Source of the DNA: an uncultured Actinomycetes bacterium
GTDB lineage: Bacteria > Actinomycetota > Actinomycetes > Nanopelagicales > Nanopelagicaceae
Reading direction: 5' to 3'
Length of the DNA: 14,465 bases
Assembly: GCA_903852955.1 (NCBI GenBank)
Contig: CAINSH010000083.1
Location: forward strand, 1 to 14,465
Of the stretch, positions 5,989 to 14,300 are shown in pieces. The stretch's first letter is position 1. Each line of letters starts with the position of its first letter. The position numbers and the translations under genes were made by a program. The notes below the pieces were generated by a model that ran no database searches, was not told where the DNA came from, and saw nothing but the letters and a program-made list of their open reading frames with translations.

Positions 5989-8178
5989 ATGCGAGAGAAT
6001 GCCCTTGTGGCAGAGTTAGAGAGCAAGCTTTCCTCCGTAATAGGGGACCGAACTGCCAAAGTATTAACCGATTCATTTGATATCAAAACTGTTGGCGATT
6101 TAATGCGCCACTATCCGCGACGTTACATGGTTCGCGGTGAACTTTCCGAAATCTCAAAGTTGGCTGAAGGTGATGAAGTCACAATTTTGGCGGAAGTATT
6201 CTCGTCAACGAATCGTCCCCTGCGAGGTCGTAAGGGATCTATTTTTGAAGTGGCGGTTACGGATGGAACTGACAAACTATCTCTGACTTTTTTTAACCAG
6301 GCATGGCGAGAAAAGGAACTTAAAGTCGGCCGACAAGGTTTGTTTGCAGGCAAAGTTGGCATTTTTAATAAGAAGAAACAGCTGGCACACCCAGATTACG
6401 AAATGATTCCTGATGGCAATGATGTTGATGCGGCAGCTTCATCTTTTGCAGGAAAATTCTTACCCGTGTATCCAGCCACTGCCAAGATGCCATCGTGGAA
6501 AATTAGTAAGTGTGTGACTATGGCAATTGAATCACTTGATGAGGTTGAGGATTTTCTTCCAGAAAATATTCGTAGTGCGCACAACTATCCGAATCTGCAT
6601 CAAGCACTTGTTCAATTGCATCACCCAGCAGATCTTGATTCTGCAGAAAGTGCGCGTGAACGTTTAACTTTTGATGAAGCTTTTTTACTCCAAGCCCTTC
6701 TTGTTATGCGCAGAAATGAACTCAAGAAGCTAAATACCGCGTCGCGCAAACGAATAAAAGGTGGTTTATTGGATGCTTTTGATCAATCGCTCCCTTTTGA
6801 ACTTACGGGAGGGCAAAGGCAGGTCTGTACTGAAATAGAAAATGATCTAGCTCAGGATCATCCGATGCACCGCTTATTACAAGGTGAAGTTGGGTCCGGT
6901 AAGACCATTGTTGCCCTTCGTGCCATGTTGGCAGTTGTTGATAGTGGTGGTCAGGCTGCATTACTTGCACCGACTGAAGTTTTAGCTGCACAACACTTAC
7001 GTACTTTTGAAAAACTACTAGGTCCGTTGGCACAAGGAGGAATGTTAGGCGCCGAAGAGAAAGCTACTCAAGTAGTTTTAATTACAGGTTCCCAAAGCGC
7101 ACCTGCTCGAAAAGCTGCACTCGCAATGGCAGCATCTGGCAATGCAGGAATAATTATTGGTACACATGCTTTGCTAGGTGAAAAAGTGGAGTTTAAAGAT
7201 TTAGGTTTAATTGTCGTCGATGAACAACATCGCTTTGGTGTCGAGCAACGAGATGCCCTAAAAGAAAAAGCTCAACGTCCTCCGCACTTACTTGTCATGA
7301 CTGCGACGCCAATTCCGCGAACCGTTGCGATGACTGTTTTTGGCGACTTAGATGTTTCGACATTACGTGAGCTCCCACTTGGTCGTCAGCCAATAACAAC
7401 GCATGTAATTTGCGTTATGGAAAAACCAACATACCTAGAGCGAGCCTGGCAACGCATTAGGGAAGAAGTAGCACAAGGCCACCAGGCTTATATTGTTGCT
7501 CCACGTATCGAAGCCGGAAGTGATGCCAATGCAGATATTGATTTTCTTTTCGGGACAGAGTCAAGTGATATTGCTTCGGTAGAAGAACTTGCACCACGCC
7601 TGCATAGTGATCAGTTGGCTGGCCTTAAAATGGCAATGCTGCATGGTCGACTTAGTGCCGATGAAAAAGAGTCCACAATGAAAGCTTTTGCCGCAGGGGA
7701 AATAGATGTTCTCGTTTCAACCACTGTTATTGAGGTGGGCGTAGATGTTGCAAATGCCACAGTTATGGTGATTATGGATGCAGATCGATTTGGAGTTTCT
7801 CAACTACATCAATTGCGCGGGCGTGTAGGACGCGGTACTTCACCGGGCCTTTGCTTATTAGTCACAAACTCCTTAGCCGAAACTGCTGCACGAACTCGCC
7901 TTGACGCGGTTGCTTCGACCCTTGATGGATTTGAACTTTCTAGAATTGATTTAGAACAGCGAAGTGAAGGTGATGTTTTAGGTGCAAGCCAATCCGGAAC
8001 GCAATCGCATCTGCGGCTGTTGCGAGTTTTACGCGATGAGGAGTTAATTGAAGCTGCGCGCAAAGACGCTCAGGATTTGATTGCAACATCCCTAGACTTA
8101 ACCAGTTATCCTGCACTCAAGAAGGAACTCAACGCCATGCAGCGGAATATGGCCGTTGATTATTTAGATAAGGGTTAA
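5989..8178 (+). CDS. recG: ATP-dependent DNA helicase RecG
   Basis: RecG is a branched-DNA translocase that reverses stalled replication forks and processes recombination intermediates. The product is up to 729 aa, full length for the family. An N-terminal wedge/OB-fold region (about 15-140, including VGDLMRHYPRRY) is followed by the helicase core: Walker A GEVGSGKT (299-306), DEQH box (411-414), TAT motif (438-440), motif V around TTVIEVGVDVANA (578-590) and motif VI QLRGRVGRG (608-616). The C-terminal LDGFELSRIDLEQRSEGDVLG belongs to the RecG translocation region. The start is uncertain: ATG at 5989 has no good ribosome site, while the in-frame GTG at 6007 has GAGAGA (5993-5998) 8 nt upstream and begins nearer the conserved N-terminus. 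It is 22 nt after cydC and 4 nt before rsmD. Confidence 0.96.
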   Translation: MRENALVAELESKLSSVIGDRTAKVLTDSFDIKTVGDLMRHYPRRYMVRGELSEISKLAEGDEVTILAEVFSSTNRPLRGRKGSIFEVAVTDGTDKLSLTFFNQAWREKELKVGRQGLFAGKVGIFNKKKQLAHPDYEMIPDGNDVDAAASSFAGKFLPVYPATAKMPSWKISKCVTMAIESLDEVEDFLPENIRSAHNYPNLHQALVQLHHPADLDSAESARERLTFDEAFLLQALLVMRRNELKKLNTASRKRIKGGLLDAFDQSLPFELTGGQRQVCTEIENDLAQDHPMHRLLQGEVGSGKTIVALRAMLAVVDSGGQAALLAPTEVLAAQHLRTFEKLLGPLAQGGMLGAEEKATQVVLITGSQSAPARKAALAMAASGNAGIIIGTHALLGEKVEFKDLGLIVVDEQHRFGVEQRDALKEKAQRPPHLLVMTATPIPRTVAMTVFGDLDVSTLRELPLGRQPITTHVICVMEKPTYLERAWQRIREEVAQGHQAYIVAPRIEAGSDANADIDFLFGTESSDIASVEELAPRLHSDQLAGLKMAMLHGRLSADEKESTMKAFAAGEIDVLVSTTVIEVGVDVANATVMVIMDADRFGVSQLHQLRGRVGRGTSPGLCLLVTNSLAETAARTRLDAVASTLDGFELSRIDLEQRSEGDVLGASQSGTQSHLRLLRVLRDEELIEAARKDAQDLIATSLDLTSYPALKKELNAMQRNMAVDYLDKG

Positions 8179-8182
8179 TCAT

Positions 8183-8761
8183 TTGAGAATCATTGCCGGC
8201 GTTGCGAAGGGGAGAACCCTAGGAAATGTTGCAGGGGCAACTCGGCCAACTTCAGATCGCGCACGCGAAGCTATTTTCTCTTCGCTACTTTCAGAGTTTG
8301 GAGATTTTTTAGGTCTTCATGTTCTTGATCTTTTTGGCGGATCGGGTGCTATTGGACTCGAAGCACTATCACGTGGTGCGACACTGGTACATGTTGTTGA
8401 AAAAGATGCTGAGGCACAAGCAACGATTGAACGAAATTATGAACTGGTGAATAAGAATAAACCAGCCGGGAAGTTTCACTTGTACTCAATGTCTGTACAA
8501 CGCTTCGTAAGCGATTCTCCAAAAGATAATTACCATATTGTTTATATTGACCCACCTTATGATTTTGTTGAAACTGAAATACAAGAGATTTTGATTAAAC
8601 TAGACAAGGGTGCTTTCTTAAAAGCTGATGCATTGATTGCTGTCGAACGCACGGCCAAACGTTCACAATTTTCATGGCCATCAGGATTTACTGCGATGCG
8701 CGAGAGAAATTATGGCCAGGCAGCGATTTTCTATGGCAATTACACGCCTGAGAATGGATAA
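8183..8761 (+). CDS. rsmD: 16S rRNA (guanine(966)-N(2))-methyltransferase RsmD
   Basis: RsmD methylates N2 of G966 in 16S rRNA using S-adenosylmethionine, late in 30S assembly. The 192-aa product starts MRIIAGVAKGRTLGN and has RPTSDRAREAIF (21-32), both family hallmarks. The SAM-binding motif is DLFGGSGAIGLE (49-60), and the catalytic motif DPPY (123-126) stands where the family has (D/N)PPY/F. The start is a TTG supported by AGGG at 8171-8174, 8 nt upstream, and by the conserved N-terminus. It begins 4 nt after the recG stop, so recG and rsmD are probably co-transcribed; the recG-rsmD-coaD order is common in actinobacteria. Confidence 0.95.
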   Translation: MRIIAGVAKGRTLGNVAGATRPTSDRAREAIFSSLLSEFGDFLGLHVLDLFGGSGAIGLEALSRGATLVHVVEKDAEAQATIERNYELVNKNKPAGKFHLYSMSVQRFVSDSPKDNYHIVYIDPPYDFVETEIQEILIKLDKGAFLKADALIAVERTAKRSQFSWPSGFTAMRERNYGQAAIFYGNYTPENG

Positions 8762-8777
8762 CTGCCCAATCTCTTGC

Positions 8778-8783
8778 TAGCGT
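8778..8783 (+). promoter_or_regulatory. Candidate -10 element for leaderless coaD mRNA
   Basis: TAGCGT fits the actinobacterial -10 pattern TANNNT and ends 7 nt before the coaD ATG at 8791, which would place transcription start at or next to the A of ATG. There is no Shine-Dalgarno sequence in the 29-nt gap, which fits leaderless translation. No clear -35 hexamer is visible. The same spacing occurs at smc. Confidence 0.35.
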
Positions 8784-8790
8784 TTGAGCC

Positions 8791-9270
8791 ATGAAGCGCG
8801 CGGTGTGTCCTGGATCTTTTGATCCGATTACATATGGACACATTGACATCATCACCCGCGCAAGTGCGCACTTTGACCAAGTAGTAGTAGCAGTACTTGA
8901 AAACCGCACTAAGTCATCACTTTTTACGGTTGCCGAGCGTATTGAAATGATCCGTGAAACAACATCAAAACTTCCTAACGTTGTGGTTGATTCATGGTCA
9001 GGATTGTTAGTTGACTACTGCAAGAGCAACAATATTGAATCGATTGTGAAAGGGCTTCGTGCCGTTTCAGATTTTGATTATGAGTTGCAGATGGCTCAAG
9101 TTAATCTTCAAGGTTCAGGTGTCGAAACTATGTTTATGGCAACCGCGCCTACTCATTCATTTCTATCATCTTCACTTGTCAAAGAGCTCGCCCACTACGG
9201 GGGAGATGTTTCAACTATGGTGCCATCATCGGTTAATGAAGCGCTCAAACTTCGAGTAGCAGGGAAGTAA
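8791..9270 (+). CDS. coaD: Phosphopantetheine adenylyltransferase
   Basis: CoaD transfers the adenylyl group of ATP to 4'-phosphopantetheine to make dephospho-CoA, the penultimate step of coenzyme A synthesis, in the cytoplasm. The 159-aa product has the usual length. The nucleotidyltransferase motif is GSFDPITYGH (8-17), in which His17 corresponds to the catalytic His18 of E. coli; Tyr15 replaces the more common Asn. KGLR (87-90), FDYE (95-98) and the C-terminal SSSLVKE (126-132) complete the family signature. The ATG is fixed by the conserved N-terminus, and no ribosome-binding sequence precedes it. It is 29 nt after rsmD and 4 nt before sepIVA. Confidence 0.96.
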   Translation: MKRAVCPGSFDPITYGHIDIITRASAHFDQVVVAVLENRTKSSLFTVAERIEMIRETTSKLPNVVVDSWSGLLVDYCKSNNIESIVKGLRAVSDFDYELQMAQVNLQGSGVETMFMATAPTHSFLSSSLVKELAHYGGDVSTMVPSSVNEALKLRVAGK

Positions 9271-9274
9271 AGAC

Positions 9275-9757
9275 ATGAACTCAGTTGAAAAACTAGCAGC
9301 TGCCATCACGATGGTTGAAGAAGCACGTGGAGTTCCTCTATCTGCTAGCTGCGTGGTTCACCGTGGTGAAATGCTTGAACTTCTCGATGAAGCTAAAGAA
9401 TCACTACCAAGTGATTTGGAGTCTGCGCTCAAGCTACTTGCGGCCAGAGATGCAATTATTGAAGAGGGTCGAGTAAGCGCCGAGCAGATGATTGCGATTG
9501 CTAGGGAAGATGTTGCCCGCATGGTTGAGCAGACTTCTATCGTCCAGCTTGCAAGAGATGAAGCACGCAAGATTATTGACGATGCTCGAACTTTAGTTGA
9601 GCAGGAAAAAGCTGAAGTAGAAGAATACATTGATGGTCGCCTTGCAACTTTGGAAGTTATTCTCAATAAAACACAGGATGCCGTTGCACGTGGGCGTGAA
9701 CGTTTGGCCGGTGCTAATGATAAAGATGTACTAGGCCAGCTCTCAGATGCGGATTAG
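9275..9757 (+). CDS. sepIVA: SepIVA-like / DivIVA-domain coiled-coil septation protein (short form)
   Basis: Mycobacterial SepIVA is a cytoplasmic DivIVA-like coiled-coil protein involved in septation and envelope growth. This 160-aa product matches what I recall of it at both ends: VEEARGVPLSASCVVHRGEMLELLDEAKESLP near the N-terminus (14-45) and VEEYIDGRLATLEVILNKTQ with VARGRERL near the C-terminus (115-144). The middle is Ala/Glu/Arg-rich and predicted coiled coil. The mycobacterial protein is about 240 aa, so most of the central coiled coil is absent here. AGGGAAG (9261-9267) lies 7 nt before the ATG and overlaps the end of coaD. The position just before yceD, rpmF and rnc matches the mycobacterial order. 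The molecular role in this organism is inferred. Confidence 0.85.
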   Translation: MNSVEKLAAAITMVEEARGVPLSASCVVHRGEMLELLDEAKESLPSDLESALKLLAARDAIIEEGRVSAEQMIAIAREDVARMVEQTSIVQLARDEARKIIDDARTLVEQEKAEVEEYIDGRLATLEVILNKTQDAVARGRERLAGANDKDVLGQLSDAD

Positions 9758-9762
9758 TTTCT

Positions 9763-10344
9763 ATGTCACGTTCTCCAGAGGTATATAAACTCAACACACA
9801 TGAACTTGCACGACGTGCAGGTGAGATGAAAATCTATGAACTAGATATACAAACCCCTGAAAAGGTCGGTGTTGAATTAATTTCAGTTCCAGTGGGTGAA
9901 ATAATTGAAGTCGATGCGCGTCTGGAATCGGTAACTGAAGGAATTTTATTAACAGCTGAAATCTTTGCGGTTGCAAAAGGTGAATGCACTCGCTGCCTTG
10001 ATCCGATTGCGGTAGATATTGAGCGAAAGATTCAAGAGCTCTACTACTACGCCCAAAAAGCAGAGCGACCAAAGAAGAAAAAGCCTGTAGAAGAAGATGA
10101 TTTAGATGTCGAGGATGAGCTCATGATGGAGGGTGACATCATGGACTTAGAAGGCCCGATCCGAGATGCCATAGTTCTGGCCCTTCCAATTAATCCACTG
10201 TGTAGCGATCAATGCCAGGGGTTATGCCAGCAGTGCGGGGGCAAATGGGCCGATCTTCCAGTCGATCACGCTCACGAGGTTATAGATGCCAGATGGGCCG
10301 GTTTATCTGGGCTGGAGCTGCCTGAGGCCGATTTCAAGAATTAG
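9763..10344 (+). CDS. yceD: YceD/DUF177 family protein (23S rRNA accumulation)
   Basis: YceD-family (DUF177) proteins are linked to 23S rRNA accumulation and large-subunit biogenesis; their mechanism is not settled. The 193-aa product has the family cysteine motifs CTRC (75-78) and CSDQCQGLCQQCG (147-159), a likely metal-binding arrangement, with LEGPIRDAIVLALPINPLC leading into the second. Between them is a strongly charged linker, KKKK at 104-107 then many Asp/Glu to about 125. The start ATG at 9763 is 5 nt after sepIVA, with only a weak GCGGA as possible ribosome site. The next gene is rpmF, the usual partner of yceD in many bacteria. The terminal segment after residue 160 is less conserved. 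Confidence 0.92.
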   Translation: MSRSPEVYKLNTHELARRAGEMKIYELDIQTPEKVGVELISVPVGEIIEVDARLESVTEGILLTAEIFAVAKGECTRCLDPIAVDIERKIQELYYYAQKAERPKKKKPVEEDDLDVEDELMMEGDIMDLEGPIRDAIVLALPINPLCSDQCQGLCQQCGGKWADLPVDHAHEVIDARWAGLSGLELPEADFKN

Positions 10345-10415
10345 CGTTTTTGAGGGATACTTACGACCTGCAACCATCGTTGCTATGAGTACAAAGATAA
10401 GAAGAGGTTCGAACC

Positions 10416-10589
10416 GTGCCAGTACCAAAGCGAAAAATGTCGCGTTCAAAGACGCGCTCACGCCGTAGCCAGTGGAAAACAACTGCTGCCTCTTTAGCAA
10501 CATGCGGACAATGCCAGTCACCAAAGCTTCAACACACAGCATGTCCAACATGCGGTACATATAACCGCCGCCAAGTTCTAGAGGTTTGA
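10416..10589 (+). CDS. rpmF: 50S ribosomal protein L32
   Basis: L32 is a small zinc-ribbon protein of the large ribosomal subunit. Reading from the GTG at 10416 gives 57 aa beginning MPVPKRKMSRSKTRSRRSQW, the standard L32 N-terminus. The zinc ligands are Cys30, Cys33, Cys43 and Cys46 (CGQC and CPTC). GAAGAGG (10401-10407) is an ordinary ribosome binding site 8 nt upstream. The 71-nt gap after yceD has no strong hairpin; a TATGAG at 10384-10389 is a weak -10 candidate. The stop at 10587-10589 overlaps a possible TTG start of rnc. Length and composition are typical. Confidence 0.96.
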   Translation: MPVPKRKMSRSKTRSRRSQWKTTAASLATCGQCQSPKLQHTACPTCGTYNRRQVLEV

Positions 10590-10600
10590 TCGTCAGTTCT

Positions 10601-11272
10601 ATGCTCAGCGAAGCTTTGGGGGTTGAAATTGAACCCTCACTTCTGCAGTTAGCTTTTACGCATCGCTCATATGCTTATGAGTCGGCGAGTAAAGAAACTA
10701 ATGAACGTCTTGAATTTCTTGGTGACTCTGTCCTCGGTTTAATTGTTACCGAAGAGCTATATAAACGCTATCCAGATTTAGATGAATCACGTTTATCTCC
10801 CTTGCGCTCTGGCGTAGTAAATATGCGTGCGCTCGCAGATATTGCGCGCACATTAAATCTGGGGCAATACATACGTCTAGGTAAAGGCGAAGAAGTTACC
10901 AATGGGCGCGATAAGAACTCTTTGCTTGCCGATGCATTAGAAGCGTTAATTGGTGCTATCTATCTGCAATTTGGTTTTGAAAAATGTACTGAAATTGTGC
11001 GCAAACTAATTGAAACAACTATGGATTCAGCTGTCGCACGCGGAGCAGGGTTAGACGGCAAGACCGCATTACAGGAGTTATCGGCAAGCCTTGGCAAAGG
11101 CGCACCTGAGTATGTAGTTACCGAAGAAGGTCCAGATCATGACAAGAATTTCACTGCAACTGCGATGGTCTCAGGAACTGCGCTGGCCGTAGGCACTGGA
11201 AAAAGCAAGCGAGAAGCCGAGCAAGTTGCCGCTCGAATTGCTTATGAAAGCTTAAAAACCGAGCTCGCTTAA
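10601..11272 (+). CDS. rnc: Ribonuclease III
   Basis: RNase III cleaves double-stranded RNA, notably the 16S and 23S rRNA precursors. From the ATG at 10601 the product is 223 aa. The signature NERLEFLGD is at 34-42. Glu38, Asp42, Asp111 and Glu114 match the spacing of the four metal-binding catalytic residues of the E. coli enzyme. A double-stranded RNA-binding domain follows (about 154-220, TALQELSASLGKGAPEYVV and KREAEQVAARIAYESL). The start is uncertain: a TTG at 10586 would add five residues and overlap the rpmF stop by 4 nt, but the only SD-like sequence, AGAGG at 10580-10584, is too close to it and too far from the ATG. Re-initiation after rpmF is likely. Confidence 0.95.
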   Translation: MLSEALGVEIEPSLLQLAFTHRSYAYESASKETNERLEFLGDSVLGLIVTEELYKRYPDLDESRLSPLRSGVVNMRALADIARTLNLGQYIRLGKGEEVTNGRDKNSLLADALEALIGAIYLQFGFEKCTEIVRKLIETTMDSAVARGAGLDGKTALQELSASLGKGAPEYVVTEEGPDHDKNFTATAMVSGTALAVGTGKSKREAEQVAARIAYESLKTELA

Positions 11273-11307
11273 GCGGCAATATCGTCAAAAACAAGCGCGG
11301 AGCGCGA

Positions 11308-11313
11308 TAGGTT
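11308..11313 (+). promoter_or_regulatory. Candidate -10 element for leaderless smc mRNA
   Basis: TAGGTT fits TANNNT and ends 6 nt before the smc GTG at 11320, so transcription would start at or beside the start codon. The 47-nt gap after rnc has no Shine-Dalgarno sequence. The element sits between two CGCG tetramers (11303-11306 and 11317-11320). No -35 is clear. Confidence 0.35.
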
Positions 11314-11319
11314 TACCGC

Positions 11320-14300
11320 GTGTATCTCAAGAGCATGACCCTCAAAGGCTTCAAGTCCTTTGCGTCAGCTACCACCTTGCGTCTTGAGCCGGGAATTACT
11401 TGCGTAGTTGGTCCAAATGGTTCGGGTAAAAGTAACGTCGTTGACGCACTTACCTGGGTTATGGGTGAGCAAGGAGCAAAATCTCTTCGCGGTGGAAAGA
11501 TGGAAGATGTAATTTTCGCTGGAACTAGTGGTCGTGCACCACTTGGTCGCGCCGAAGTTTCACTGACAATTGATAACACCGACGGTGCGCTTCCAATTGA
11601 TTACACCGAAGTAACTATTTCTCGCATTCTTTTCCGCAATGGTCAATCTGAATATCAAATAAACGGCGAAGCATCACGCCTTCTTGATATCCAAGAACTT
11701 CTTAGCGATTCAGGCATTGGTCGCGAGATGCATGTAATTGTTGGCCAAGGTCAACTCGATGCGATCTTGATGGCAACTCCAGAAGAGCGCCGTGGTTTTA
11801 TCGAAGAAGCCGCTGGTGTACTAAAGCACCGTAAGCGCAAAGAAAAAGCTTTACGTAAACTTGATTCGATGCAGGCCAATATGGCCCGCGTTCAAGATTT
11901 AACCGTTGAACTTCGAAGACAACTTCGCCCACTAGGCAAACAGGCAGAAGTTGCAAAGAAAGCGGCAACGATTCAAGCCGATTTGCGTGATGCGAAACTT
12001 CGTTTGTTTGCTGATGATTTTATTTCAATGTCACGAACCTTAGATGCTGAAGTGGCGGACGAGACTGCACTTCGGCAAAAGCGCGCAGAAGTAGATACCG
12101 AACTTGAAACAATTCGGACGCGAGAAGTTGCACTAGATGCGCAATCTGCATTTGAAACTCCGCTTCTTGTCCAAGCACAAGAGACCTATTACCAACTCAA
12201 TTCACTTCGCGAAAAGTTCCGTGGAACTCAAAGCCTTGCTCAAGAGCGCTCACGCTTTTTAAATGAAGAAGCCGAAGAAGCCAGATCTGCAGGCCGTGAT
12301 CCAGAAGCTCTAGAACAAGAAGCGAAAGTTCTGCGCCAAGAAGAAAACGATCTTCGAAACAGTATTACCCAATCTCAAAGCGCACTTGCTGCTGCTACTT
12401 CGGCCCTTGCCGCGGCAGAACATGAGTTAAAAACTGATGAAGATAAAATCGCTGCGGCAATGCGAGCAATTGCTGACGCTCGCGAAGGTACAGCCCGTCA
12501 AGAAGGCCACATCAAATCGCTGCAAGCACGCCTTGAAGCCATAGCTGAAGAAATCGCGCGTCTAATAAAAGCGCGAGATGATGCGCAACAACGTGCTGAT
12601 AACGCTTCCCGTGAATATTCAGCTTTTGAACTTGAAATTGCAAGTGCTGATTCTGGTGAACTTGGTCTTGATTCAGCATTTGAATCGGCTAAATCATCAC
12701 TTGACTCATCTAAAACCACACTTGCCGGCCTCATTGACGCCGAACGTGCAGCTGATCGCGAACGTAACGCTGTTGAATCCAAATTAGAGGCAATGAAGCT
12801 CACATCACAAAACCGTGACGGCGCTTCTGCGCTTATGCAAGATTCACGCGGTGTGCACATCTTGGGTTCAATTGCATCACTTATCGAAATTGATAGTGGT
12901 TGGGAGTCCGCAGCAGCTGCAGCGTTGGGCGCATTAGCCGATGCAATCGTTGTTACGGATTTATCTTCAGCAGTAACTGCGCTGACTACATTGCGCGATC
13001 AAAACCTTGGGCAGGCCGATGTTTTGGTATATGAAGCGGGAAAAAGCTCTCAATCTGACATTCCGACAGGATTAGTCGCACTTGCCTCACACATGAGATC
13101 TCACTCGATTAGTGGTCTCATTTCATCACTACTCGCTTCAACAGTAGTGGCCGAAGGTGCTAGAGATGCTGAAGCGATTTTGCGTTCACACCCAACTCTT
13201 ACCGTCGTTACACGTGATGGCGATGTTGTTTCTTCAGGGCGAGCTCGTGGAGGATCTAAGTCATCTTCATCTTTAATTGAAATCAAAGCACTTATTCAAA
13301 GCCTTGAAACGCAGCTTAATGAAATCACTCATACATGCGATCGCCTTAAATTTGAGATTTCAACCGCCACGAATGAAGTTGCTGATCGCCAAGGTTCATT
13401 TGATGCAGCACTTTCTCGCTTAAATGAATCCGATGCCCGAATCGCTTCAATTACGGAACAGTTAGCTGTTGCTGGGCAAAACATGAAGTCAGCAATGGCT
13501 GAAGTTGAGCGACTCAATACCTCAATTAGTGAAGCAACTTCGGCTAAAAGCCGAGATGAAGGTGAACTTGAAATTGCGCAGACGCAACTCCATCAACAAG
13601 GCGCAGTTGCAGAACCAGATCACACTTTTACTGAAAATCTTCGAAATTCTGTTTCGATTGCACGTACTACCGAAGTTGAAGCCCGTCTTGCTGTCCGCAC
13701 AATCGAGGAGCGTGTGGATTCTGTAGCTGCACGTGCCAAGGCTCTTGAAGATTCTGCGCGAAATGAACGTGAAGCTTCTGAGCGCGCAATTGTTCGTCGT
13801 AGTGCCCGCGCACGAGCTGCAGTGATTTCGCAGGCGATTGCAGAGTCTGCATATGAAGTTCTTATTCACATCGAACGTTCAATAGCCAAGGCAGCAACTG
13901 AACGCGCACGCCTTGAAGAATCTCGCGCAGCAAGAGATGGTGAAACTCTCACCGTACGCTCACGCGGTCGTGAGCTAGCTGCTGAATTAGAAGCCTTAAC
14001 ATCTAGCGTTCATAAGGATGAGATTGCACGTGCTGAGCAACGGATGCGCATCGAGACTCTTGAGAACAAGACAATGGAAGAGTTTGGAATCGATACTCAA
14101 ACATTGGTAAATGAGTATGGTCCGGATAATGATGTTCCGACATTTTTTGAAAATGAAGCTGGCGAAATAGTTACAACTGAACTAATTCCTTATCGCCGAG
14201 ACCAACAAGAAAAGCGTTTGGCATCGGCAGAGCGTTCCTTGAACTTACTTGGAAAAATTAACCCATTAGCTCTTGAAGAGTTCTCGTCCCTTGAGGAGCG

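Noticed and set aside
10286..10468. 60-codon plus-strand frame spanning the yceD-rpmF junction
   Set aside because: It overlaps both real genes out of frame and has no recognisable product; L32 is read from the GTG at 10416 in another frame.
13522..13869. 115-codon minus-strand frame and other antisense frames within smc
   Set aside because: They mirror the Ala/Glu/Arg codons of the coiled-coil arms and show no domain, ribosome site or plausible context.
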